Positions 27,828 through 36,993 of a DNA stretch of 64,000 nt are shown piece by piece (within the stretch, counting starts at the first letter, position 1; every line of letters begins with the position of its first letter). Made by a program: the position numbers and the translations under genes. The DNA is from Candidatus Melainabacteria bacterium. Its GTDB lineage: Bacteria; Cyanobacteriota; Vampirovibrionia; Obscuribacterales; Obscuribacteraceae. The DNA is taken from positions 434,001 through 498,000 of the forward strand of contig JAFKGK010000001.1 in the NCBI GenBank assembly GCA_017307165.1. Direction: 5' to 3'. The notes beneath the pieces were generated by a model that was not told the DNA's origin, searched no databases, and saw only the letters and a program-made list of their open reading frames with translations.

Positions 27828-28853
27828 TTACTTGGCTGCTACGGGCAGCTTCTTGGCGACGAGGGTAGCCAATTCGACGAGGCGGTTGCTGTAACCCCAT
27901 TCGTTGTCGTACCAGGCAAGGATCTTGACCATTCTCTTGCCGACTTGCATGGTGAGTGCAGAGTCGTAGATCGAAGAAAACTTGTTGCCCTGGAAATCGA
28001 TCGATACCAGTGGCTTGTCGCAATAGGCGAGGATACCCTTGAGGGGGCCTTCGGCTGCCTTCTTGACGGCTGCGTTTACTTCTTCGACAGTGATGTCTTT
28101 TTTGGCAGTGAAGGTCAGATCTACTACCGAGACATTGGGAGTGGGCACGCGCATGGCAAAGCCGTTGAGCTTGCCTTTGAGGTGAGGCATGACCAGACCG
28201 ATGGCCTTTGCAGCACCGGTGGACGAAGGGATCATCGAAAGAGCAGCTGCGCGCGCTCTGCGAAGATCGGAGTGAGCGCCATCGAGCAGCTTTTGATCGA
28301 GAGTATAGCTGTGGATAGTGGTCATCAAGCCTTCTTCGATACCAAATGCGTCATCGATTGCTTTGGCTACTGGAGCCAGGCAGTTGGTGGTGCAGCTAGC
28401 ATTGGAGACAATGTTGTGCTTTGCTGGATCGTATTCTTTATCGTTGACGCCGAGGACGATAGTGATGTCTTCGTTGGATGCGGGAGCCGAGATCAATACT
28501 TTTTTGGCACCAGCAGTGATGTGGGCCTTTGCTTTTTCGGCATTGGTAAAGACGCCAGAGCATTCGAGAACGATGTCTACGTTCATCTTGGCCCAGGGGC
28601 AGGCTGCAGGGTCTTTCTCACGGGTAAAGAGGATCTTTTTGCCGTTGACAACCAGGCTGTCTTCGTTATGGGTGACTTCGTGCTTGAGGATGCCGCCGAC
28701 CGAGTCGTACTGCAACAGATGTGCTGACTGTTCTAGATCTTGCATGGGATCGTTGATGGCAACGATCTCGAGATCGGAAGGAGCGCTTTCCAAATAAGCG
28801 CGAAATACGTTTCTGCCGATACGGCCGAAACCATTGATTGCTACTCTTGCCAT
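27828..28853 (-). CDS. gap: Glyceraldehyde-3-phosphate dehydrogenase, type I
   Basis: This enzyme oxidises glyceraldehyde-3-phosphate to 1,3-bisphosphoglycerate. At 341 aa it has the Rossmann motif INGFGRIGRNVFRA, an Asp in VAINDPMQD that favours NAD, the catalytic Cys154 in SNASCTTNCLAP, the active-site His in IHSYTLDQK, and the C-terminal WYDNEWGYSNRLVEL. An AAGGAG site precedes the ATG. It is first in gap-pgk order on the minus strand. Confidence 0.98.
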   Translation of the reverse strand: MARVAINGFGRIGRNVFRAYLESAPSDLEIVAINDPMQDLEQSAHLLQYDSVGGILKHEVTHNEDSLVVNGKKILFTREKDPAACPWAKMNVDIVLECSGVFTNAEKAKAHITAGAKKVLISAPASNEDITIVLGVNDKEYDPAKHNIVSNASCTTNCLAPVAKAIDDAFGIEEGLMTTIHSYTLDQKLLDGAHSDLRRARAAALSMIPSSTGAAKAIGLVMPHLKGKLNGFAMRVPTPNVSVVDLTFTAKKDITVEEVNAAVKKAAEGPLKGILAYCDKPLVSIDFQGNKFSSIYDSALTMQVGKRMVKILAWYDNEWGYSNRLVELATLVAKKLPVAAK

Positions 28854-29084
28854 TCTTTTTACTCCTTTAGCTTACCCATATAGGGATGCAATGCCTAAGA
28901 ATATCCCAGGTTTGGCTTGAGTCTTAAAGCCTTTATTACAGCTTAAGAAGCTAGGAGGCAGTTTATAAAAAAATACGGTCTATTTGGATGCAAAGATGTA
29001 TTAGGCTGTGAATATTATGGTTATCCGGTAAAATTTTAGAATCAGACTTGTTTTTCAAAACACTTTTTAAGGGCACGTTTTGCA

Positions 29085-29303
29085 ATGAAAGAAAAAGTAG
29101 AAGCCATCCTTGATAAGATCAGACCCATGCTCATGATGGACGGCGGCAATATCGAGCTCGTCGATGTCAAAGACAACGAAGTCTTTGTGCATCTGGTCGG
29201 CGCTTGCGGCATGTGCCCTTCTTCGACCATGACCATGAAGATGGGCGTCGAAAAAATGATCAAAGAAGAAATGCCTGAGATCAAGGCCGTCACCCAAGTC
29301 TAA
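29085..29303 (+). CDS. NifU-like C-terminal domain protein (Nfu, Fe-S carrier)
   Basis: This 72-aa stand-alone Nfu domain is the minimal form common in Cyanobacteria. It has RPMLMMDGGNIELVDV followed by the cluster-binding GACGMCPSS (CxxC), which holds a bridging 4Fe-4S cluster in a dimer. It passes clusters to apo-proteins in the cytoplasm. The ribosome site is weak. Its 3' end overlaps the convergent crotonase gene by 14 bp. Confidence 0.93.
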   Translation: MKEKVEAILDKIRPMLMMDGGNIELVDVKDNEVFVHLVGACGMCPSSTMTMKMGVEKMIKEEMPEIKAVTQV

Positions 29304-30024
29304 GATAAGACTCGATTATCTGGCTCTGGTCCTCGTTTTTAGACTGACATCTATCTTGATGCAAGGCCCTTTTGGTGGCAAGGATCACGTCGATGTTGTT
29401 TGAGGCGATGGCCAGAGCCTTTTGCATGGTCATGGTCTCGAGTTCGCTGGCTGCCCAGCACTCATTTAACAAGCCTATACTTGAGGCCTTGTGGTGATCG
29501 ATAGTGTCGCCGCAATAGATCAAATGCTTGAGCGCAGCAACTCCGATCACCTCAGCTACTCTTGAGAGTATGGCCGAGTCGAGGCCGATGCCCTTGACGG
29601 CGACTGGTAGAGAAAACCTGGCAGTATCATCAGCAAACCTCAGATCGCATGCCGTCGCCAAAAGGAGACCACCGCCCAGGCATGGGCCGGAAATGCTGGC
29701 TATAGTCACGAAGGGACTTGCATACACGGCATCTAGAGCTGCATAGATCGATGTCCAGATCTTTGTGGCAAGATTGCGATCATGACCTATTGTTTTAATC
29801 TCGTTGAGATCCGCTCCAGCGGTAAAGACCCCCTGTTCACCCTCTATCACCAGCACTCTGACGTCGCTTGGGTACAGAGACTCTATCTTGCTTTGTATCT
29901 CTTGCCACATTTCTGAGTGCAGAGCGTTGCGCAGATCGGGGCGTTTGATACGCAGTCTAGCGATACCATTATTTTGTGGATCGCTCAGTTGGATATGAGA
30001 TCTGAGTTCGGATTGTGTTTTCAA
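29290..30024 (-). CDS. Enoyl-CoA hydratase/isomerase (crotonase) family protein, atypical active site
   Basis: The crotonase fold is clear, with an oxyanion-hole segment FTAGADLNEIK and ISGPCLGGGLLLATACDLRF. Both catalytic glutamates of the hydratases are missing: the GGGxEL Glu is Leu (GGGLLLA) and the FGxPE Glu is Val (FSLPVAV). An Asp (GIGLDSA) may partly compensate. Simple hydratase activity is unlikely; another crotonase reaction such as isomerisation or hydrolysis is possible. At 244 aa it is near family length. It follows the DUF192 gene by 1 bp in a probable lnt-DUF192-crotonase operon. Confidence 0.82.
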   Translation of the reverse strand: MKTQSELRSHIQLSDPQNNGIARLRIKRPDLRNALHSEMWQEIQSKIESLYPSDVRVLVIEGEQGVFTAGADLNEIKTIGHDRNLATKIWTSIYAALDAVYASPFVTIASISGPCLGGGLLLATACDLRFADDTARFSLPVAVKGIGLDSAILSRVAEVIGVAALKHLIYCGDTIDHHKASSIGLLNECWAASELETMTMQKALAIASNNIDVILATKRALHQDRCQSKNEDQSQIIESYLRLG

Positions 30025-30025
30025 T

Positions 30026-30511
30026 TTATTTTTCTAGATCGATCTGTACTGGATCACCGATTTGCACCTTGTGCCTGTCGCAAAAACCCCCGGCTACTTC
30101 GATTACTTTTTCGACTGATATTTGGCCGGATTCTGGATATAGGGGGCAGTCCTCTGGGGTCTTGGATTTGCAAGGAGGTACGTTTTTTGCGATTTCGACA
30201 ATCTTGCCGTCTTTTATAAAGATCATATCCAGATTGATAAAGCAATTGAACATCCAGAACCGTACGGCGCGCTTATCCGGAAAAAGAAAGACCATACCCT
30301 GGGTCTCGGGCAGCGCAGTCCTCCACATGAGTCCGTCCTGGATCTCTTGCGTGCTGGACGCTACCTCTAAATTGACTATCTGGTCCCCGAGCTTTACCTG
30401 TGGCATCTTTGCGGAGGCCTCGCTAATGGTGGCAATATAGGTGAAAGTGGCCAGAGAGAGGATGAGAGCTGTAGTTGGGCGGATCATAAAATGAGAAATC
30501 TTCATAGCCAT
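30026..30511 (-). CDS. DUF192 family secreted protein
   Basis: A signal peptide (IRPTTALILSLATFTYIATI, cleavage near SEASAK) leads into the DUF192 beta-barrel domain. This has the family blocks QDGLMWRTALPETQGMVFLF, FWMFNCFINLDMIFI and VIEVAGGFCDRHKVQIGD. The family is widespread, often beside envelope or export genes, and its function is not settled. The start overlaps the end of the Lnt-like gene by 10 bp. A second Met at residue 3 is an alternative start. Confidence 0.9.
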   Translation of the reverse strand: MAMKISHFMIRPTTALILSLATFTYIATISEASAKMPQVKLGDQIVNLEVASSTQEIQDGLMWRTALPETQGMVFLFPDKRAVRFWMFNCFINLDMIFIKDGKIVEIAKNVPPCKSKTPEDCPLYPESGQISVEKVIEVAGGFCDRHKVQIGDPVQIDLEK

Positions 30512-32136
30512 CTCAATTTGGTGAAGGGAGTCTTTGAATAGATGAATTGTACAGTGTCCAGCAGCACTCCTCTCTTGAGAGGATAGGACCGACTGGAAAC
30601 CACACCTGCCGGATCGATGACGCTGGAGATACCGGTATTAGTCGCTAGTATCAGATAGCGCTTGTTTTCGACGGCGCGCAGGGTGGCGCAAGCCAGCAGT
30701 TGACGATTGAGAGAGCTATTGTGGAACCATCCCAGATTGGCTGCCACCACAAACAAGCTGGCGCCTCTTCGAGCCCGATCCGCCATGAGTTTTGGATAGA
30801 TGACTTCGTTTGATATGGCTATGCCTATATCGCCAAAAACCGAATCCACCAGTTTGGTCTTTGTGGATGCGTCAAACGATTTGATCTCAAAATTTTTGGC
30901 ATCGCTCTTTTGCTTGACCTGATTGAGGACGAAAGGCAATGACTCTCCCACGGGTGTGAGCAGTTGCTTGGCGTAGATGTCATCTTTGGGATTGGCAGGG
31001 CTAAAGATCCTGACTCCATTGATGTATTTGTTGTCCTTGCGAGGTTCGATGATGCCGACCAGGATCTCTTTTTTTTGCTTATCCGCCAGATCGCGCAAAT
31101 AATCCTTTAGCAGATGAGGTGCTGATTGATCCGAATTAATAGTGCCTTCTGGCAATATGACCATGGTCGAACCGAGATCGTCCGTCAATCCTTTGAGTCT
31201 GCCTATCAATTCGTTTATCGAAACAGTATTGAATTTTTCTTCTTCGATCGAGATATTGTTTTGTATTACTGCCACCGCTACCGGTGGTGATTGTGGCGAG
31301 ATTCTCGCTGCTCGCTCCGGTCTTATTTCTTCTTCGATTCTTTTGAGCCGGCTATTTCCCCAGCTCATGATAGAGGCGACGACCAATGCGATGAGAGCGA
31401 TGTCAAATACGACTCCGATCTTGGTATTGAGTTGATCGGTCCTCTGACCCAGTCTACGTGCCAGATCGCTAAACTCGATGATGATCTGCGCCAAGGCACA
31501 ATTGGCGGCGACTATTATAAAGTCGATACAGGCGCTGCCACCTATTGATGCCACTTGTATCAGTGGCAGGTTGCTTGCCTGAGTGTAGGCAAGCTGGCTG
31601 ACTGGGCTGCCTAAAAATAAACGGGACGGTGCCAGCACCCATTGCAAAAAGATCCAGATGAAAGGCAGAGAAAGCATGAAGGGAAAATATGGTCTTTTAT
31701 GACCAGGGATAAAGCCTAATCGCATAGGCAGGCAAAATTGGGCTAGTGAAAAAGCTCCAAACAATAGGGAGTAGTGCAGTATTTCGACAAGCCAGATGCC
31801 GGCTACGAGCTGCACAGCAAATGCATCGTGCACACCGAGCCAGGATAATGGATAAAGCCCGAAAAAAAAGCTGAGCGCCACCGCGTAATAACCAGCACCG
31901 AACGACAAACCGGTAAAAAACGCCTGGCTGCGATTAGTGGCTGCGCGAGTCAGCACTATGAGTGGTGCCAGCCCACACCAGGCCGCCCAATGCATGTCGA
32001 TGCCAGGGGTCGCAAGTGCCAGCACCGATCCAAGTAAAAAGGCGATCGGTAACTTGATGCGACCCGGCGTCCTTTCGAGACGACCTGGTCTGGGTGAGAC
32101 GCTGATAGTGCTTTCTGGTATCACTGTGCTGAACAT
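30502..32136 (-). CDS. lnt: Apolipoprotein N-acyltransferase homologue with Ser at the nucleophile position
   Basis: The layout is that of Lnt: about eight hydrophobic segments in the first half, then a nitrilase-like periplasmic domain. The nitrilase Glu is in ILPEGTINSD and the Lys in YAKQLLTPVGE. The block that normally reads ICYExxxP reads ISNEVIYP, so the catalytic Cys is Ser (TCA codon). The tail block RAVENKRYLILATNTGISS is typical. It may be an inactive or altered acyltransferase. The ATG at 32136 was chosen; an in-frame start at 32205 would run under ruvC. DUF192 follows with an overlap. Confidence 0.85.
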   Translation of the reverse strand: MFSTVIPESTISVSPRPGRLERTPGRIKLPIAFLLGSVLALATPGIDMHWAAWCGLAPLIVLTRAATNRSQAFFTGLSFGAGYYAVALSFFFGLYPLSWLGVHDAFAVQLVAGIWLVEILHYSLLFGAFSLAQFCLPMRLGFIPGHKRPYFPFMLSLPFIWIFLQWVLAPSRLFLGSPVSQLAYTQASNLPLIQVASIGGSACIDFIIVAANCALAQIIIEFSDLARRLGQRTDQLNTKIGVVFDIALIALVVASIMSWGNSRLKRIEEEIRPERAARISPQSPPVAVAVIQNNISIEEEKFNTVSINELIGRLKGLTDDLGSTMVILPEGTINSDQSAPHLLKDYLRDLADKQKKEILVGIIEPRKDNKYINGVRIFSPANPKDDIYAKQLLTPVGESLPFVLNQVKQKSDAKNFEIKSFDASTKTKLVDSVFGDIGIAISNEVIYPKLMADRARRGASLFVVAANLGWFHNSSLNRQLLACATLRAVENKRYLILATNTGISSVIDPAGVVSSRSYPLKRGVLLDTVQFIYSKTPFTKLRWL

Positions 32137-32208
32137 CAAAGCAATGTTACACTTGTTTAGCTGTTTTATCTTTCTATTAACCAAATTTTGGAGCAATTGG
32201 AGCAATTA

Positions 32209-32754
32209 GTGGAATCAGTCTTGGACGACATCAAGAGTCCCAATAATGGCAAAGCCAACAATAGACCGATTCGCCGGATATTGGGCATCGATCCTGGCAC
32301 TGCTACAGTCGGCTTTGGAGTCATCGACTGGATGGGCTCCGATGTCTTTAGATATATTGCTTCTGGCATCATCTCTACCCCCAAGACTCTCGTTGCTGGT
32401 GACAGGCTCAAGATGATACGCGAGGATCTACATAGTCTGATCGACGAGTACTCTCCTGATGAAGCAGGCGTAGAGGCCATTTTCTTTTTTAAAAACGCCA
32501 AGACTCTCGTGCCGGTAGCTCAGGCGCGAGGAGTCATCCTCGAAACCTTCGCCAGTCGTTCTATCTTGCCCGGAGAGTACACGCCCATGCAGGTCAAGCA
32601 ACAAGTGACTGGCTATGGCAAGGCCCAAAAAGAAGACGTACAGTGGGCCGTGGCCAAGCTTTTGGTATTGGATAAGATCGTCAAGCCCGATGATGCTTCT
32701 GATGCACTGGCTATTGCCATCAGTCATGCACGTATGTCCTGCATATTGAGATGA
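32209..32754 (+). CDS. ruvC: Holliday junction resolvase RuvC
   Basis: This endonuclease cuts Holliday junctions in concert with RuvAB. The four acidic catalytic residues are visible: Asp in ILGIDPGTA, Glu in AGVEAIFFFKN, and two Asp in KPDDASDALAIAISH. The PxxVKxxVTGxGxAxK DNA-binding block (MQVKQQVTGYGKAQK) is intact. The GTG at 32209 has a GGAG site six bases upstream; an in-frame TTG at 32188 would add seven residues. The gene is divergent from lnt and overlaps the next minus-strand gene at its 3' end. Confidence 0.96.
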   Translation: MESVLDDIKSPNNGKANNRPIRRILGIDPGTATVGFGVIDWMGSDVFRYIASGIISTPKTLVAGDRLKMIREDLHSLIDEYSPDEAGVEAIFFFKNAKTLVPVAQARGVILETFASRSILPGEYTPMQVKQQVTGYGKAQKEDVQWAVAKLLVLDKIVKPDDASDALAIAISHARMSCILR

Positions 32755-33352
32755 GGGCGCACAGTACTATTGTCTGACAGAGAGCTAGAGCCGCATAAGT
32801 AAAAATAGATCGTATTGTGGATCTCATTTGCTTTTGGTTTGTCTCGGGAGAGCCACCATATGCCGTGGCTAAACCCAGTCCGTTGATCCCGCCTAAGATT
32901 AAAAAGATCCTGCCGATCAAATCTGGATGCACAATAAGATCGGGTTTGCTTGCGCAAAAAGCTATGGCACCGCTGGCACCACCGGCTAAAAAAACGCCAA
33001 GGCTCGAGAGATGGGCTGGTCTAAAAGATATGAGCGTAGCTGCCATGCCCAGGGCACAGATAGCGCTAGCTAACATGGCAGGCAAAAAACTTTTTTGGCC
33101 AAGCACAGCAAAAAAATAATTGGGACTTTCGAGGCAGGCATTGATCTGGGCCAGACAGGCGGTGATCAACCAGGCAAAAAGCAAGTTGATCAAGAGGAGT
33201 CTTTTATGATGAGCGATATTGCCAGGTTGAGCTACATAGATGCTAAAAATCAAAGGGGTGAGGTCGGGAGGGTTGCTCATGGCGATCAGTACCGGCAAGA
33301 GTGCCAGAGCCTGGACCAGCTCCCTCTTGGCCTTTTCTACCATGCACGCCAC
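32720..33352 (-). CDS. Multi-pass membrane protein, unknown
   Basis: This 210-aa protein has about six hydrophobic segments, for example LLLINLLFAWLITACLA and FTYAALALCQTIVLCALISI. A short NPPDLTP motif near residue 27 precedes the first loops. I recognise no family. It overlaps the convergent ruvC by 35 bp and the upstream BtuF-like gene by 16 bp, so it is probably translated from the same mRNA as that gene. Confidence 0.65.
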   Translation of the reverse strand: MACMVEKAKRELVQALALLPVLIAMSNPPDLTPLIFSIYVAQPGNIAHHKRLLLINLLFAWLITACLAQINACLESPNYFFAVLGQKSFLPAMLASAICALGMAATLISFRPAHLSSLGVFLAGGASGAIAFCASKPDLIVHPDLIGRIFLILGGINGLGLATAYGGSPETNQKQMRSTIRSIFTYAALALCQTIVLCALISICRTYVHD

Positions 33353-34299
33353 ACGCTGTGGTCAAAAGAACGCTCAAAAATGTCCGGATGGATCATTTCG
33401 GCCATGATCCGCAGACTTTCCTTGAGCCGTGGCCCCGGGCGATTAAAATATTGATTACCATCCGCCAGATAGAGCCGATGCTCCCTTACCGCCTTGAGGT
33501 CGGTAAAGCCCTTTGCCTCGAGCAAAAGGTGTATTTCTTGAGCTGTTCGCTCGTTATCAAAGCCACAGGGAGTGACGACGATCACGTCTGGATTGCTAGC
33601 GATTAGATCCTCCATCTGCATCCAGGGGGAGTGTCGGCCTGCGACTCCAAAAAGATTGATGCCGCCGGCGATTTGAACAAACTGAGGGACCCAGTTGCCT
33701 GCAGCCATCAACGGTTGTATCCATTCGATCACAGCGACTCGCGGCGGTTGCGCGCCGGGGTTTTGGCCTTGGGCGGCTCTCATCTTTATATCAGATGCAT
33801 AATCCTGCATTTCGGCCATCAATGCCTGGGCTTTTTCATCTACACCCAGGGCCTTTCCCAGCAATAAGAGATCATCATAAAAATCCTCCAGACAGTCAGG
33901 CGAAAGGGAGATGATCTTTGGATTGCTATGGATAAGATTGCACGCAGCCTCCTCTACATCTTTGAGGCTGACAGCGCAAACCTCGCACTGAGCCTGGGTG
34001 ATGATGTGAGTCGGTGCCAGCTCGTCTATGATTTCGGCATCGACTTTGTAGACCGATAGCGAGTTTTCGAGGATATACTTGATCCTCAGGTCTATATCGA
34101 TGCTGGAGGCATCCACGTCAAATTTTGGTGCTGTGCATTGAGGCAGGTCTCGAACTGCCATGGGAAAATCGCATTCGTGTGATCGACCGACTTGTTTGTC
34201 GCCCAAGCCTAGAGCGTGGATGATCTCGGTAGCGCTGGCGATCAACGAGATGATGCGCAGCTCGGGCATTTGGCTGGATTTGGCGAGAGGCTGTGGCAT
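33337..34299 (-). CDS. BtuF-like cobalamin-binding family protein lacking a signal peptide
   Basis: This 320-aa protein has the class III periplasmic-binding fold: RIISLIASATEIIHALGLGD, GRSHECDFP, a second-lobe block MQMEDLIASNPDVIVVTPCG and RLYLADGNQYFNRPGPRL. It lacks a signal peptide or lipobox, as do the cytoplasmic 'cobalamin-binding' relatives of BtuF. No permease or ATPase gene is adjacent. A role in corrinoid or metal chelate binding is inferred. It overlaps the downstream membrane-protein gene. Confidence 0.8.
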   Translation of the reverse strand: MPQPLAKSSQMPELRIISLIASATEIIHALGLGDKQVGRSHECDFPMAVRDLPQCTAPKFDVDASSIDIDLRIKYILENSLSVYKVDAEIIDELAPTHIITQAQCEVCAVSLKDVEEAACNLIHSNPKIISLSPDCLEDFYDDLLLLGKALGVDEKAQALMAEMQDYASDIKMRAAQGQNPGAQPPRVAVIEWIQPLMAAGNWVPQFVQIAGGINLFGVAGRHSPWMQMEDLIASNPDVIVVTPCGFDNERTAQEIHLLLEAKGFTDLKAVREHRLYLADGNQYFNRPGPRLKESLRIMAEMIHPDIFERSFDHSVWRAW

Positions 34300-34352
34300 G
34301 TGATTGATTATATGTTAATTGCGCATGTCAATTGTCATGATATATTTGACCA

Positions 34353-35315
34353 ATGAGGTCACGCAGGCAATCAGGCACCCATTTGTCTCTTTCGGCTCTA
34401 GTCACGCCGATCGCAGTCTCCATTTGTGCTTTTGGCGCGATTGAGGCGATGATACTGCCTTTGAGGGCTGTCTCCGGTCATTTTATCGTTCTCAGGCAGT
34501 TTCATGTTTTTGACCTTTTTGCTGGCATCCTGGACTGGACTGCATGCATCTTGGCACTTATAGTGTGCTATCGCATGACTCCAGAGCGATTGAGCGTGGC
34601 TGCCATGTCGGTCTGCGCCTTTTTGGTCGGTCTCTTTCACGTATTTGCCATTTATCAGCTTTTCCTTTATTTCCCGGATGATGCCGCTACTTCGGCCCTA
34701 TTGCCTCTTTCTATCACTTATTTTGGTGGACTTTTGGTGATCTCTGCCGCTCTGTGCTTTATCTACGAGCACACTCACATGCGTTTGCAAATAGATCGGC
34801 AAAAGCGCATGGCTGCTCTTGCCGGTCCTTCGGCGTATGCTCAGGCACTCGAGCAGGCCGGTATTATCGGTGAGCGCAAAAAGACCGGCTTTGAGCCACC
34901 ACTTATGGTGCCGGATGCGGTGCCCAATCTTAGCTCTTATCTCGATTTTGATCTAGTCCTGCTGGAGGACGAGCTGCTCAAGATGCGCCCCAATCGCGCG
35001 GCTTATATAGCTGCTCTCAGGCTGGGCATGGCGATCGAAAAAGACAGGCTCTATGTCAATTGCCGTGCTCGTACAGCGCACTTTGCCGACTTGATGGTGG
35101 ATATAGCCATGCGACTCAATCATAACGATCAGTCTGGTGCGAGTATGGATGCTGCCATATGGCTTGATCTCATCTCAGGATTCAGAGACTATCAAAACCT
35201 CAGCCATCAAGACAGGGTGAGACGCATAGACTTTTATCAAGATATACTCTCGCGGCCGATCAATATTGATATCGAGATCGAGCAAGTACAAGAGTTGGCT
35301 TTAAATAATATTTAG
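34353..35315 (+). CDS. Membrane protein with cytoplasmic C-terminal domain, unknown
   Basis: Four hydrophobic segments occupy roughly the first 150 residues (for example LSLSALVTPIAVSICAFGAI and LLVISAALCFIYEH). A soluble, mostly helical domain of about 170 residues follows. I recognise no family. The divergent BtuF-like gene starts 53 bp away, so the two may share a control region. The 3' end overlaps the convergent AbiTii-like gene by 4 bp. Confidence 0.65.
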   Translation: MRSRRQSGTHLSLSALVTPIAVSICAFGAIEAMILPLRAVSGHFIVLRQFHVFDLFAGILDWTACILALIVCYRMTPERLSVAAMSVCAFLVGLFHVFAIYQLFLYFPDDAATSALLPLSITYFGGLLVISAALCFIYEHTHMRLQIDRQKRMAALAGPSAYAQALEQAGIIGERKKTGFEPPLMVPDAVPNLSSYLDFDLVLLEDELLKMRPNRAAYIAALRLGMAIEKDRLYVNCRARTAHFADLMVDIAMRLNHNDQSGASMDAAIWLDLISGFRDYQNLSHQDRVRRIDFYQDILSRPINIDIEIEQVQELALNNI

Positions 35316-35815
35316 GCCTGAGGAGCTCCGGCTTGCTCTGCTGCCACTTTTTCGAGTAGCGAGATAAATTGGTTGCGAAATGTAGCAATGATGCGCCTTA
35401 ACTCGCCCTTGTCGGTGACGCAGACTACGCCACCACCACCGGGAGCCATAAAATTGGTCAGCTCGGCGACTTCGACATAGGAGACCTCCCCTGGCCAAGT
35501 CGTAAACTCCTCTATCCAGCTAATGGGAGCGCTCAAAAAGATCTCATTGCGCCTGGCATAGGGATGGTTTAGATCTTGGACATTGCCATCAGGCGTCATC
35601 AATTTGAGTTGGCCGGGGACGATGCGATAAGCCGGCAGTCCGTGATGCTCGGTTTGAAAATAAGCGATGGCCTCGTTGTAACCCGACAACTCGCTGGCAA
35701 GCCAGAGGAGCTTGTCATCGCTGACCTTGCCTCTGAGCTCGGGTAGAGCCTGAGGGAGAGCCTCATTGAAGCTTATTTGTCCTTGCACCAATTTGTTGCG
35801 TAAATCGTGAAACAA
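35312..35815 (-). CDS. AbiTii-like domain protein
   Basis: This 167-aa soluble protein resembles the AbiTii domain found with some abortive-infection systems. A helical N-terminus is followed by LLWLASELSGYN, which matches the family's W..xELxGY core, and then LPAYRIVPGQL. A C-terminal PISWIEE and helical segment complete the domain. No partner toxin or nuclease gene lies next to it, so a defence role is only suggested. Family assignment is by motif reading and is moderately secure. Confidence 0.55.
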   Translation of the reverse strand: MFHDLRNKLVQGQISFNEALPQALPELRGKVSDDKLLWLASELSGYNEAIAYFQTEHHGLPAYRIVPGQLKLMTPDGNVQDLNHPYARRNEIFLSAPISWIEEFTTWPGEVSYVEVAELTNFMAPGGGGVVCVTDKGELRRIIATFRNQFISLLEKVAAEQAGAPQA

Positions 35816-35972
35816 ATCATGACCTCACTTTCTCAATTTCAATGTGCCCAGAGTAGCAAAAATTAAGCACATATCAGGGATTTCATCAAGAAATCTCCAT
35901 ATGAGACGTATCTACGGGAAATATCATGGCAAGCCTGAGATAATCAGCGTTGGGATCAATATCAGAGGGCGC

Positions 35973-36992
35973 ATGACAACTTGCGGTCAGAGTGTAGAAA
36001 TATCCGACTTGATCAAACCGGTCAAGGACGAGATGGCACAGGTAGAGACCTGGCTCAACACCAATCTAATCGACGATAGCGCCTCGATATCATCCTTGCT
36101 CGGCATGCTTTTTAAAGCTGGCGGCAAGCGCATCCGTCCTCTAGTCACTTTGCTTGCAAGCAAAGCCTCACTGAGACCCAATTCTCCTGCGCACAGTCAG
36201 ATGTCTCGCCTGCATATTATTTTGGCAGTCCTTACCGAGTTGATACATAGTGCATCCCTGGTGCACGATGATGTTATCGATCAGGCCGCTACCAGACGTG
36301 GCAAAGAGACTATCAACAGCAAGTACAGCCCCAAGCTTGCCGTGCTTATGGGCGATTTGCTCTTTGCCCAGGCCTCCATCTGCCTGGCCCGCATCATGAA
36401 TCCAATCGTTGTAGGCATTTACGGTCAAGTCCTTGGGGATCTCTGCTCGGGCGAGATCAAACAAATGAACCAGCAATTTAGCACCACAGTAGATTGGGAT
36501 GCTTATATCCAAAAATCTGTGGGCAAGACCGCATCGCTGATCGCCGCAGGTGCGCATGCCGGTGCAATACTAAACGGCCAGTCCGACCAAGTGGTGCAGG
36601 CGCTCAAAGACTACGGCACCAACCTCGGTATCGTTTTTCAGATCGTCGACGATATGCTAGATATCACGGGTGATCCGGCAATCACCGGCAAGCCTGCTTG
36701 TGGCGATCTCAGCAATGGCGTCATCACGGCTCCTTTTCTCTATGTCCTCGAAAGTGGAGATAGCGCATCGCTGGAGCTTAGCGAGTTGATACAGTCCAAG
36801 GCCGTCCAATCAAAGCAAGGCTTGGATCGTGCTCTCCAACTAATGACCTTTTCCAAGGGCCTTGAAAAATCACGGGCGCTTGCTCAATCGTACGCCGATA
36901 AGGCTCGATCATCGTTGGCTATCCTGCCGCCATCCGACAGCAAGACAGCATTGTCCGGCCTCATTGATTACATCCTGATCCGCAATAACTAA
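35973..36992 (+). CDS. Long-chain polyprenyl diphosphate synthase
   Basis: This trans-prenyltransferase extends allylic diphosphates with isopentenyl diphosphate to make the side chain of quinones. It has the GGKRIRP block, the first Asp-rich motif (LVHDDVIDQA), GDLLFAQA, and the second Asp-rich motif (IVDDMLDITGD). Product chain length cannot be read reliably. The ATG at 35973 was chosen because family similarity begins just after it; the frame is open to 35844. It begins a run with a SirC-like gene, ResB and CcsA, suggesting coordinated supply of quinone and cytochrome c. Confidence 0.9.
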   Translation: MTTCGQSVEISDLIKPVKDEMAQVETWLNTNLIDDSASISSLLGMLFKAGGKRIRPLVTLLASKASLRPNSPAHSQMSRLHIILAVLTELIHSASLVHDDVIDQAATRRGKETINSKYSPKLAVLMGDLLFAQASICLARIMNPIVVGIYGQVLGDLCSGEIKQMNQQFSTTVDWDAYIQKSVGKTASLIAAGAHAGAILNGQSDQVVQALKDYGTNLGIVFQIVDDMLDITGDPAITGKPACGDLSNGVITAPFLYVLESGDSASLELSELIQSKAVQSKQGLDRALQLMTFSKGLEKSRALAQSYADKARSSLAILPPSDSKTALSGLIDYILIRNN

Positions 36993-36993
36993 G

